This document shows, in pieces, positions 1 through 5,036 of a stretch of DNA of 6,272 nucleotides. A program made the translations under genes and the position numbers. The stretch's first letter is position 1. The number at the start of each line of letters is the position of its first letter. Below the pieces are notes generated by a model that saw only the letters and a list, made by a program, of their open reading frames with translations, made no database searches and had not been told where the DNA came from. The stretch is from assembly GCA_033720695.1 (NCBI GenBank), contig JAWWCA010000208.1:1-6272 (forward strand), given 5' to 3'. This DNA is from DATGQT01 sp033720695 (lineage in GTDB: Bacteria > Bacteroidota > Rhodothermia > Rhodothermales > Rubricoccaceae).

Positions 1-492
1 CACGAGGTCGAAGCCGGCGCGGGCGTCGAGGAGGGCGAGGACGGTGTCGTTGGCGCCGGCGGCGCGGATGCGCGCGGCGCGGACGACGTCGCGGAGGGCG
101 GCCTGGAGGGCCACCTGCTGCGCCAGTCCGCCCACCCCGCGGGAGTAGTAGGTCGCCGCCTCGGTGCCGTCGAGGAGGCCGGGCGGGAGGACGAAGAAGC
201 CGTCGAGGCGGCCGTCGAGGACGCGGGCGCGGAGGGAGTCGGGGGGCGCGGCGGCCCGCGCCACGCGGTAGGTAGGGGGGAGCGCCTCGGCGAGGGGCGC
301 GGCGAGCTGCCCCGTCGCGTCAAGGACGGCCACGCGGCGCACGGCGGCGTCCTCGGCCAGGGTGGCGAAGGCGATGGGCAGGGCGACGACGCCGAGGGCG
401 AGGAGCGGCGCCAGCAGCGTCGTGAGGACGAACGTCTTGGAGCGGACGCGGCGGAGGTACTCGCTCCGGGTGATGAGGAGGATCTTGCTCAC
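1..492 (-). CDS. ABC-2 type transporter permease, N-terminal part (cut by window edge)
   Basis: The frame is open for 164 codons from a GTG at 492-490 to the window edge, so the C-terminal part is missing. The product begins MSKILLITRSEYLRRVRSKT, a basic amphipathic start typical of ABC-2/NatB-like permeases (COG1668 type). A hydrophobic first membrane segment follows at about residues 21-45. After it comes a soluble extracytoplasmic stretch (about 46-164) with the pattern RRVAVLDATGQL and LDGRLDGFFVLPPGLLDG, which in this family precedes the remaining membrane helices. It should form the membrane channel for the ATPase encoded just upstream; the substrate (sodium, drug, lipid or peptide) cannot be read from the sequence. 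The GTG start overlaps the ATPase stop as GTGA, suggesting translational coupling within one operon. The family assignment is firm; whether the gene is intact beyond the edge is unknown. Confidence 0.85.
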   Translation of the reverse strand, partial: MSKILLITRSEYLRRVRSKTFVLTTLLAPLLALGVVALPIAFATLAEDAAVRRVAVLDATGQLAAPLAEALPPTYRVARAAAPPDSLRARVLDGRLDGFFVLPPGLLDGTEAATYYSRGVGGLAQQVALQAALRDVVRAARIRAAGANDTVLALLDARAGFDLV

Positions 493-1493
493 GGGGTCGG
501 GGGATCGTCGAGCACGCCGGGGGTGAGGCTCTCCTCGGGGATGCCGCCGAGGGCCCATCCGCTCGGCCGCCCGTCCGCCTGCCCCACGGCGAGGCGGAAG
601 ATCTCGTCGAGGGGCGGCTCGTGGAGTTCGAAGTGGACCACCTCGCGGGTCCCGGCGAGGGCGGCCTCGAGGACGCTCCGGGGCGGCGTGCCCTGGCGGA
701 GGCGCGCCGTCACGTGGCCGGCCGTCCGCGAGAGCACGTCCACGGCGCCGCGCGCCGCGAGGTCGTCGAGCCAGGCGTCGCCGCCGTCGAAGGCGACGGT
801 GACGGTGTCGCGGCCGAACCGGCGCTTGACGTCGCGGAGCGCGCCCTGGAGGACGACGCGGCCGTCGGCGATGAGGCAGAGGTCGTCGCAGAGCTGCTCG
901 ACCTGCTCCATCCGGTGGCTGGCGAAGAGGACCGTCCGGCCCGCCGCTCGCAGCTCGGCGATCACCTCGCGGAGGAGGTCGGCGTTGAGGGGGTCGAGCC
1001 CGCTGAAGGGCTCGTCGAGGATGACGAGCTCGGGGTCGTGGGCCACCGTGGCGATGAACTGCACCTTCTGCTGCATCCCCTTGCTGAGCTCCTCGACCTT
1101 CTTGCCCCACCACGGGTGGGCGTCGAAGCGGTCGAGCCAGCGGCGGGCGGCGCGCTCGGCCTCGGCGGCGCCCTGCCCCTTGAGGCGGGCGAGGTAGACG
1201 AGCTGCTCGCCGACGCGGAGCTTGCGGTAGAGCCCGCGCTCCTCGGGGAGGTACCCCATCACGCGCTGTGTGGCCGGCCCCACCGGGCGGCCGCCGAGCG
1301 TGATGCGCCCGGCGTCCGGCGTCGTGATGTAGGTGATCATCCGGATCGCCGACGTCTTCCCGGCGCCGTTGGGGCCGAGGAGCCCGAAGATGCGACCGGG
1401 CTCGGCCTGGAACGAGACGTCGTTGACGGCGACGACGGCCGAGCGGCCCTGCCCGTAGCGCTTCGTGACGTGCTCGACCTGGAGCAGGGGCAT
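489..1493 (-). CDS. ABC transporter ATP-binding protein (NatA/YhaQ-like)
   Basis: This 334-residue cytoplasmic ATPase powers the permease encoded immediately downstream. All nucleotide-binding motifs are visible: Walker A GPNGAGKT at 40-47, signature LSKGMQQKVQ at 136-145, Walker B LVILDE at 156-161, D-loop SGLDP at 164-168 and the switch histidine in ASHR at H193. The Q-loop reads GYLPEERGLYRKL (80-92), with glutamate where most ABC proteins have glutamine; this PEERGLY form is usual for the NatA/YhaQ branch. Residues about 225-305 form the C-terminal domain of the DUF4162 kind, ending in PPLDEIFRLAVG. A proline- and glycine-rich tail of about 30 residues follows and looks dispensable. The ATG at 1493 is chosen because the ABC domain starts directly after it (LLQVEHVTKRYG); no Shine-Dalgarno is present. 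The transported substrate is not identifiable. Confidence 0.95.
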   Translation of the reverse strand: MPLLQVEHVTKRYGQGRSAVVAVNDVSFQAEPGRIFGLLGPNGAGKTSAIRMITYITTPDAGRITLGGRPVGPATQRVMGYLPEERGLYRKLRVGEQLVYLARLKGQGAAEAERAARRWLDRFDAHPWWGKKVEELSKGMQQKVQFIATVAHDPELVILDEPFSGLDPLNADLLREVIAELRAAGRTVLFASHRMEQVEQLCDDLCLIADGRVVLQGALRDVKRRFGRDTVTVAFDGGDAWLDDLAARGAVDVLSRTAGHVTARLRQGTPPRSVLEAALAGTREVVHFELHEPPLDEIFRLAVGQADGRPSGWALGGIPEESLTPGVLDDPPTP

Positions 1494-1568
1494 GGGGGAC
1501 GGGGGCGGGAGGCGGTCGGGTGAGGAGGCGGGACGCGCGGCGATCGCGGGCCTACGCCGCGCGGTGCG

Positions 1569-1578
1569 GGGAAGCTAC
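1569..1578 (-). promoter_or_regulatory. Putative -7 promoter box GTAGCTTCCC for the ABC operon
   Basis: Read leftward, the box TAGCTTCC fits the first part of the Bacteroidota -7 consensus TAnnTTTG. The same 10-mer GTAGCTTCCC occurs at 6228-6237, in front of the other long leftward gene. It lies about 75 bases upstream of the ATPase start, implying a leader of around 65-70 bases. No clear -33 TTTG is seen at the expected distance, so the call rests on the -7 part and on recurrence. Confidence 0.4.
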
Positions 1579-1674
1579 CCTCCCGACTTTGCGCGCGCAC
1601 GTGATGTCGGAAGCATGACGCCGCTTCGGGGTAAATCGCCGCGGCCGAACAACGGCCATGGGCTTGGAGTAACG

Positions 1675-1686
1675 AGGGAACTCCCT
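1675..1686. repeat. Short inverted repeat AGGGA-AC-TCCCT before lipoprotein gene
   Basis: Two 5-base arms separated by AC end 15 bases before the lipoprotein start codon. This could be a small operator or a weak mRNA hairpin near the ribosome entry site. At this length a chance occurrence is quite possible, and no regulator is encoded nearby. Confidence 0.25.
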
Positions 1687-1701
1687 TCCTCTGCTGTTGC
1701 C

Positions 1702-2298
1702 ATGCGACCGACTCCACGCCTCCTCCGCGCCGCCGCCCGGGTGTCCCTCCTCGCGCTCCTCGCCGTCGCCGCCGCCGGCTGCGACCAAGACGGCCTCGAC
1801 CTCGACGGCGAGTTCATCGCCGACGTCTCCGGCGACGTCTCCGAGGCCTACACCGGCGAAGCCTACTACACCGTCTTCGACGGGAGGGAGGGGAGCGTCT
1901 TCGTCCTGATCTTCTTCCGCGGCGACCTCTTCGACAACGACGAGGACGAGTACGCGTACGTCGCGCTGTGGCGGCCCGGCGACCAGCCGGGCACCGGCGT
2001 CTACCCCATCGAGAGCGCGCAGACGGCGCCGGCCGCCTTCGCCGGGTCCTACGCCGACCTCATCGACGCCGAGACCCCCGAGGCCAGCGGCCCCGTCGTC
2101 TCGGCCACCGAGGGCGTCCTCACCATCACCGACTTCGACGCCGGCTTCCTCTCGGGCTCGTTCCGGTTCGACGGCCGCGGCCTCCTCCTCCCCGACACGG
2201 ACGCGTTCATCGACGCCTCCGTGGACGGCACCTTCGAGGCGCGCTTCCTCTCGCCCAGCGCCCTCTTCTCCCTCCCCATCGCCTTCGACTTCGACTGA
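1702..2298 (+). CDS. Secreted lipoprotein of unknown function (DUF6252-like pattern)
   Basis: The 198-residue product starts with a basic N-region and hydrophobic core (MRPTPRLLRAAARVSLLALL), followed by VAAAGC, a lipobox with the lipid-modified cysteine at C27. The mature part is acidic and predicted to be beta-rich. It opens with GEFIADVSGDVSEAYTGEAYY (36-56), has PGTGVYPI near 96-103, GVLTITDFDAGFLSGSFRF near 138-156, and ends with VDGTFEARF (174-182). The order of an opening 'GxFxAxVxG' strand, a 'GTGxY' turn and a closing 'G(T/S)F' strand resembles small Bacteroidota lipoproteins of the DUF6252 kind; that match is from memory of the pattern. The reading frame extends upstream to 1465, but only the ATG at 1702 places the signal peptide at the N-terminus. 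Aspartate follows the cysteine. No partner gene is evident, so it is probably a monocistronic envelope protein. Confidence 0.8.
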   Translation: MRPTPRLLRAAARVSLLALLAVAAAGCDQDGLDLDGEFIADVSGDVSEAYTGEAYYTVFDGREGSVFVLIFFRGDLFDNDEDEYAYVALWRPGDQPGTGVYPIESAQTAPAAFAGSYADLIDAETPEASGPVVSATEGVLTITDFDAGFLSGSFRFDGRGLLLPDTDAFIDASVDGTFEARFLSPSALFSLPIAFDFD

Positions 2299-2333
2299 GC
2301 GCGGGGGCCGAGGCGGCGACCGGCGCGCGGCGG

Positions 2334-2627
2334 CTAGAGCTGCTCGAGCTGGTCGGCGGGGATCGGGAGCACGTAGTGCCGCTCGATGACCTCCTGGTGC
2401 ACGCCGAAGCGCCCCGTGCCCCGGAAGTCCACGACGAGGTGCCGGTCGGTCTCCCCGACGACCTCGCCGATGCCGTAGTAGGCGGGGGCGGGGCCGTAGT
2501 AGACGAGCTCGCCCGGACCCACCTGGCTGGCCCGCGCCCGCCGGTAGAACGGCGGCACGACGGGCAGCAGCTCGAGCCGGTAGCTCGGGCGCGGGTTGGG
2601 GAAGCTGTCGAGGGGCTGCGTCGTCAC
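2334..2627 (-). CDS. Unrecognised 97-residue protein, possible SH3-like barrel
   Basis: I do not recognise this family. The frame starts at a GTG (2627-2625) and ends in TAG. The N-terminal 35 residues are proline-rich (PLDSFPNPRPSYRLELLPVVPPFY). Residues about 36-87 look like a small beta-barrel: VGPGELVYYG, YYGIGEVVGETDRHLVVDFRGTGRFGVHQEVIERHYVLPI. The pattern of a 'G-x-G-x-V' strand, a turn, then 'H-L-V-V-D-F-R-G-x-G-R-F' resembles SH3-like or CarD/DUF3553-type domains that bind nucleic acid or polymerase, but this is inference from shape alone. It has no signal peptide or membrane segment, so it is probably cytoplasmic. The residue composition (many aromatic, Val and Gly residues in alternating strands) argues for a real gene over a GC-rich shadow, and a promoter-like box lies 44 bases upstream. 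It converges on the lipoprotein gene with a 35-base gap. Confidence 0.65.
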   Translation of the reverse strand: MTTQPLDSFPNPRPSYRLELLPVVPPFYRRARASQVGPGELVYYGPAPAYYGIGEVVGETDRHLVVDFRGTGRFGVHQEVIERHYVLPIPADQLEQL

Positions 2628-2671
2628 TGTCGGAGGGCCGGCGAGGGGCGCGCGAAGGGGGCTGAGGGGGA

Positions 2672-2679
2672 GGAACGTA
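2672..2679 (-). promoter_or_regulatory. Putative -7 promoter box TACGTTCC for the 97-residue protein
   Basis: Read leftward, TACGTTCC has the same TAnnTTCC form as the boxes before the ABC operon and the PLP enzyme gene. It ends 44 bases before the GTG start, a plausible leader. A -33 element is not obvious. Confidence 0.35.
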
Positions 2680-2731
2680 CGAGGCCGAGGCGACGGCGTC
2701 GCGTCACGGGGCGCGTGAACCGGGGCGTCGG

Positions 2732-2748
2732 CGGCGTAGTATACGCCG
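2732..2748. promoter_or_regulatory. Inverted repeat CGGCGTA-GTA-TACGCCG, possible operator/promoter
   Basis: Two perfect 7-base arms surround a GTA centre, 34 bases upstream of the DUF4290-like start codon. The centre (TAGTATAC) is the most AT-rich spot of the spacer and could be the promoter -7 region. If so, a dimeric regulator on the repeat would compete with polymerase. The role is inferred; only the symmetry is seen. Confidence 0.4.
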
Positions 2749-2782
2749 TCCTCTCGCCCCTGCTCCTCCCCCGCCCCCTCTC

Positions 2783-3067
2783 ATGCCGCGCTACGACACC
2801 AAGATCTTCGACCGACAGGTCGGGCGCAATGCCCAGCTGTTTGCCCAGTCCATCGCGGGGCTGGAGGATCCCGAAGCGCGCTACCCCTACCTCCGCATCC
2901 TCATCGCGCTCGTGGAGTCGGCGCACCCCGAGTGGAACCAGGCGCCGAACAAGGACCAGCAGATCGCCGACCTCGTCGTGCAGATGAGCGAGAAGGGGCT
3001 CGACCCGAAGGAGGTGTCCGACGTCGTCCGCGTCCGGGACGAGGAGCGCGGCATCTCGTACGAGTGA
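2783..3067 (+). CDS. DUF4290-like small cytoplasmic protein
   Basis: The 94-residue product begins MPRYDTKIFDRQVGRNAQLF, followed by EDPEARYPYLRILIALVESAHPEWNQ (29-53) and DLVVQMSEKGLD (63-74). The order of 'Y-x-T', 'GRNxQ', 'IxxLEDPEAR' and a 'hPxW' element matches my recollection of DUF4290, a helical family of unknown function nearly restricted to Bacteroidota. Family members I recall are longer (about 150-200 residues), so this may be a short form lacking the C-terminal tail. The end is natural (TGA followed by non-coding sequence) and nothing suggests a frameshift. It is soluble, mixed-charge and without a signal peptide. It is preceded by a pyrimidine-rich leader with no Shine-Dalgarno, and converges on ruvC with a 48-base gap. 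Function unknown. Confidence 0.75.
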   Translation: MPRYDTKIFDRQVGRNAQLFAQSIAGLEDPEARYPYLRILIALVESAHPEWNQAPNKDQQIADLVVQMSEKGLDPKEVSDVVRVRDEERGISYE

Positions 3068-3075
3068 CGCCGGGC

Positions 3076-3099
3076 GAGGGCACGTGCCCCCCGGCCCTC
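3076..3099. terminator. Possible bidirectional terminator hairpin
   Basis: Between the convergent DUF4290-like gene and ruvC lie GAGGGC (3076-3081) and GCCCTC (3094-3099), able to pair around a 12-base loop. A competing perfect palindrome GGGCACGTGCCC sits at 3078-3089. There is no T-run on either side, so it would not be a classical intrinsic terminator; it may simply protect mRNA 3' ends. Confidence 0.35.
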
Positions 3100-3115
3100 T
3101 CGCGACGCGGGGGCC

Positions 3116-3649
3116 TCAGCGCACGCGGCCGGGGTTCGCGGCCACGTAGCTCTTCCAGTCCTTGAACCGCCCCGCCGGCCCCTGCTCCACGCGGTGGGCG
3201 TGGCAGAGCGCGACGGCGAGGGCGTCGGAGGCGTCGAGGCCGCGGCTCTCGGTGAGGCCGAGTTGCGCACGGACCATGAACCAGACCTGCTCCTTCGCGG
3301 CGTTCCCGTTGCCGACGACGGACTTCTTGACCTCCTTCGGGGTGTACTGCGTGACGGGGACGTCGTGGTTGGCGGCGGCCAGCATCACGGCGGCTTGCGC
3401 CCGCCCCAGCTTCAGCATCGACTGCGCGTTCTGGCCGTAGACGGGCATCTCGACGGCGCACTCGTCCGGCCCGTAGGCCGCGATGAGCCGCTCGATCTCG
3501 GCGTAGATCCGCTTCAGCCGCTCGGGGTGCGGGAGCTTGGCCGAGAGGTCGAGCGCGCCGTAGTCCAGCGCCTTCTCCGTCCGGCGCGCGACCTCCAGCA
3601 CACCGTAGCCGGTGTGCCGCGTGCCGGGGTCGATGCCGAGGACGATCAT
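3116..3649 (-). CDS. ruvC: Crossover junction endodeoxyribonuclease RuvC
   Basis: RuvC is the dimeric endonuclease that cuts Holliday junctions after RuvAB branch migration. The 177-residue length is normal for the family (E. coli 173). The four metal-binding acidic residues of the RNase H-like fold are present: D7 in MIVLGIDPGTRHTGYG, E67 in CAVEMPVYGQN, and D139 and D142 in LDASDALAVALCHAH. The lysine-rich substrate segment PKEVKKSVVGNGNAAKEQV (104-122) and the helix SMLKLGRAQAAVMLAA (77-92) are also typical. It lies 45 bases downstream of yebC on the same strand, so the two are likely co-transcribed, as in E. coli. The ruvA and ruvB genes are not in the window; the next gene downstream is convergent. 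The start ATG at 3649 directly precedes the first beta strand and has no Shine-Dalgarno. Confidence 0.97.
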   Translation of the reverse strand: MIVLGIDPGTRHTGYGVLEVARRTEKALDYGALDLSAKLPHPERLKRIYAEIERLIAAYGPDECAVEMPVYGQNAQSMLKLGRAQAAVMLAAANHDVPVTQYTPKEVKKSVVGNGNAAKEQVWFMVRAQLGLTESRGLDASDALAVALCHAHRVEQGPAGRFKDWKSYVAANPGRVR

Positions 3650-3694
3650 GAGCGTGGAAGGCTGGCGGACGGGCAGGCCCGCGGCCGCCGAGAC

Positions 3695-4447
3695 TCACCC
3701 CTCCGCCATCGACGCGAGCGTCTCCTCGTCCACGTCGAGCGTGGAGTAGACGGCCTGGACGTCCTGGTGGTCGTCGAGGGCGTCGAGGAGCTTGAGGACG
3801 GTGGCCGTGGTGGCGGCGTCGGGGGCGGTGGTGGTGGTGGGGAGGCGCTGGAGGCCGGCCTCGCGCGGCTCCACGCCCGCGTCGGCGAGGGCGGCCTGGA
3901 CGACGCCGAACGCCTCGACGGGGGCGGTGACGACGAAGGCGTCGTCGTCGCGGCGGAGGTCCTCGGCGCCGGCGTCGGCGGCGAGGAGGAAGAGGTCGTC
4001 CTCGTCGAGCCCCTCCGGGGCGATCTCGAAGACGGCCTTCTGCTCGAACAGGAAGGCGACGGAGCCGGAGGTGCCGAGGTTGCCGCCGTGCTTCGAGAAG
4101 AGGCTCCGGAGGTCGGCCACGGTCCGGTTGGTGTTGTCGGTGAGCGTGTCCACGAAGACGGCGACGCCGCCGGGGCCGTAGCCCTCGTAGGCGACCTCCT
4201 CGTAGTCGGCCCCCTCGATCTCGCCGGTGCCGCGCTTGATGGCGCGCTCGATGTTCTCCTTCGGCATGTTCTCCGCCTTCGCCTTCTCGACGGCGAGGGC
4301 GAGGCGGGCGTTCATCTCGGGGTCGCCGCCGCCCTCGCGGGCCGCGACCATGAGGTCGCGCGTGATGCGGGCCCACACCTTCGAGCGCCGTGCGTCGGCG
4401 ACGCCCTTCTTCCGCTTGATTTTGGACCACTTGTTATGGCCGGCCAT
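3695..4447 (-). CDS. yebC: YebC/PmpR/TACO1 family protein
   Basis: The 250-residue product begins with the family hallmark MAGHNKWSKIKRKKG (1-15), followed by the conserved ARREGGGDPEMN-type segment (about 35-46), KAKAENMPKENIERAIKRGTGE (55-76) and YEGYGPGGVAVFVDTLTDNTNRT (88-109), then KHGGNLGTSGSVAFLF (119-134). The family was long annotated as a transcriptional regulator; more recent work links bacterial YebC and mitochondrial TACO1 to translation of difficult sequences such as proline runs. It acts in the cytoplasm. The end (LLDALDDHQDVQAVYSTLDVDE, 220-241) is the usual closing element. The segment before it is locally altered: a threonine/alanine-rich patch LPTTTTAPDAATTATV (202-217) stands where 'MVPxTxV' is common. 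The frame stays open upstream to 4840, but only the ATG at 4447 gives the conserved N-terminus. It forms a likely operon with ruvC. Confidence 0.96.
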   Translation of the reverse strand: MAGHNKWSKIKRKKGVADARRSKVWARITRDLMVAAREGGGDPEMNARLALAVEKAKAENMPKENIERAIKRGTGEIEGADYEEVAYEGYGPGGVAVFVDTLTDNTNRTVADLRSLFSKHGGNLGTSGSVAFLFEQKAVFEIAPEGLDEDDLFLLAADAGAEDLRRDDDAFVVTAPVEAFGVVQAALADAGVEPREAGLQRLPTTTTAPDAATTATVLKLLDALDDHQDVQAVYSTLDVDEETLASMAEG

Positions 4448-4486
4448 GTCGTTCCCTGCTCCGTCGGTTGTGGGTTGCCGTTGCGT

Positions 4487-4493
4487 CAAGATA
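4487..4493 (-). promoter_or_regulatory. Putative -7 promoter box TATCTTG for yebC-ruvC
   Basis: Read leftward, CGTATCTTGAC contains TAnnTTG, close to the Bacteroidota -7 consensus TAnnTTTG, and is an AT-rich island in a GC-rich spacer. It ends 39 bases before the yebC start. A matching -33 element is not evident. Confidence 0.4.
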
Positions 4494-4547
4494 CGGGCAG
4501 CCGGCCCGGGCTTGGCCCAGGCCCTGCCTCCCGGCGCGCTCCGCTTG

Positions 4548-4555
4548 CATCTTTC
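4548..4555 (+). promoter_or_regulatory. Putative -7 promoter box CATCTTTC for the cupin gene
   Basis: CATCTTTC matches four of the six fixed positions of TAnnTTTG and lies 51 bases upstream of the cupin ATG. It is a weak candidate, listed because nothing better occurs in the spacer. Confidence 0.25.
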
Positions 4556-4606
4556 GTCCGTGCGCCGCTTCTTGTCCAGGTTCCACCCCCTCACGTCCGA
4601 CCTCCG

Positions 4607-5029
4607 ATGCGCCTCTCCCTCCTCCTCCTCGTCTTCGCCGTCCTCGGCGCCGTTCCCGCCGCCGCTCAGCCGTCCGACGCCGTCTTCACCCCGTATGACG
4701 CGCTCGAATGGGTCGAGATCGTGCCGGGCGTAACCTTCGCCGCCACCCACGGCGACATGATGGCGGAGGCCCACGGCAAGCTCATCCGGTTCGACGCCGG
4801 CGTCAGCACGCCCGTCCACACCCACACGAACGCCTACCACGGCGTCGTCATCCAGGGGCGGGTGACGAACCCTTACTCAGACGATGAGGCCCTCCGCGAG
4901 ATGGGGGCCGGGGACTACTGGTACGTCCCGGGCGGCGCGCCGCACCGAACGGCGTGCGTCTCGGAGGAGCCGTGCCTCTTCTACACCTACGGCGACGCCG
5001 CGTGGGACGTCGCGGTCCTCGAGGACTAG
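4607..5029 (+). CDS. Exported cupin-domain protein (DUF4437-like)
   Basis: The 140-residue product has a Sec signal peptide (MRLSLLLLVFAVLGAVPAAA, likely cut near residue 20) and then a single small beta-barrel. Cupin motif 1 appears as G65-x5-H71-T-H73-TNAY-H78-GVVIQG84 and motif 2 as G102-x5-P108-G-G-AP-H113-RTA-C117. H71, H73 and H113 can supply the usual metal site; histidine 78 takes the usual glutamate position and C117 the usual asparagine. The surroundings (HTHTNAYHGVVIQGRVTNPY, GDYWYVPGGAPHRTAC, EPCLFYTYGDAAWDV) match my memory of the DUF4437 cupin group, which has no established reaction. C117 and C123 could form a disulfide in the periplasm. The frame is open upstream to 3194, but the ATG at 4607 is the one giving a signal peptide. 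It ends 7 bases from the convergent PLP enzyme gene. Confidence 0.85.
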   Translation: MRLSLLLLVFAVLGAVPAAAQPSDAVFTPYDALEWVEIVPGVTFAATHGDMMAEAHGKLIRFDAGVSTPVHTHTNAYHGVVIQGRVTNPYSDDEALREMGAGDYWYVPGGAPHRTACVSEEPCLFYTYGDAAWDVAVLED

Positions 5030-5036
5030 CAGCGGC

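Larger units (their letters stand above)
1494..1701. other. Divergent intergenic region, ABC operon / lipoprotein gene
   Basis: This 208-base non-coding stretch must hold promoters for both the leftward ABC operon and the rightward lipoprotein gene. It contains a leftward promoter-like box (1569-1578), a 5-bp-stem hairpin GGCCG-AACAA-CGGCC (1643-1657) and a small inverted repeat AGGGA-AC-TCCCT (1675-1686). I found no convincing rightward -7 box; TAAATCG at 1632 and TAACGAG at 1670 are only AT-rich islands. Confidence 0.6.
4448..4606. other. Divergent intergenic region, yebC / cupin gene
   Basis: This 159-base spacer carries a leftward promoter-like box for yebC-ruvC (4487-4493) and a rightward candidate CATCTTTC (4548-4555) for the cupin gene. 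No other structure is convincing; GGGC-TTG-GCCC at 4508-4518 has only four pairs. Confidence 0.5.

Noticed and set aside
621..1523. Long rightward open frame of 300 codons opposite the ABC ATPase
   Set aside because: It is antisense to a gene with every ABC motif, and its product is a monotonous Glu/Val/Ala/Leu-rich string typical of GC-rich shadow frames.
1465..1701. N-terminal extension of the lipoprotein
   Set aside because: It would bury the signal peptide and lipobox inside the protein and overlaps the ABC start region.
1968..2987. Rightward open frame of 339 codons over the lipoprotein, 97-residue and DUF4290-like genes
   Set aside because: Arg/His/Pro-rich shadow frame that crosses three better-supported genes and the gaps between them.
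3780..4020. Repeated GTCGTCG/GAGGCG-like triplets inside yebC and other genes
   Set aside because: They follow from GC-rich codon use for Asp, Glu, Ala and Leu and show no fixed unit or spacing, so they are not a repeat array.
2901..4430. Leftward open frame of 509 codons across ruvC and yebC
   Set aside because: The product is nearly all Arg, Gly, Pro and Ala, and overlaps two clear genes in another frame of the same strand.
4508..4518. GGGC-TTG-GCCC mini-hairpin between yebC and the cupin gene
   Set aside because: Only four pairs in very GC-rich sequence; expected by chance.
3194..4606. Rightward open frame upstream of and in frame with the cupin
   Set aside because: It runs antisense to ruvC and yebC and is low-complexity; the cupin signal peptide begins at 4607, so the extension is not part of the protein.
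4448..4840. N-terminal extension of YebC
   Set aside because: YebC proteins begin at MAGHNKW; the extension is antisense to the cupin coding region.
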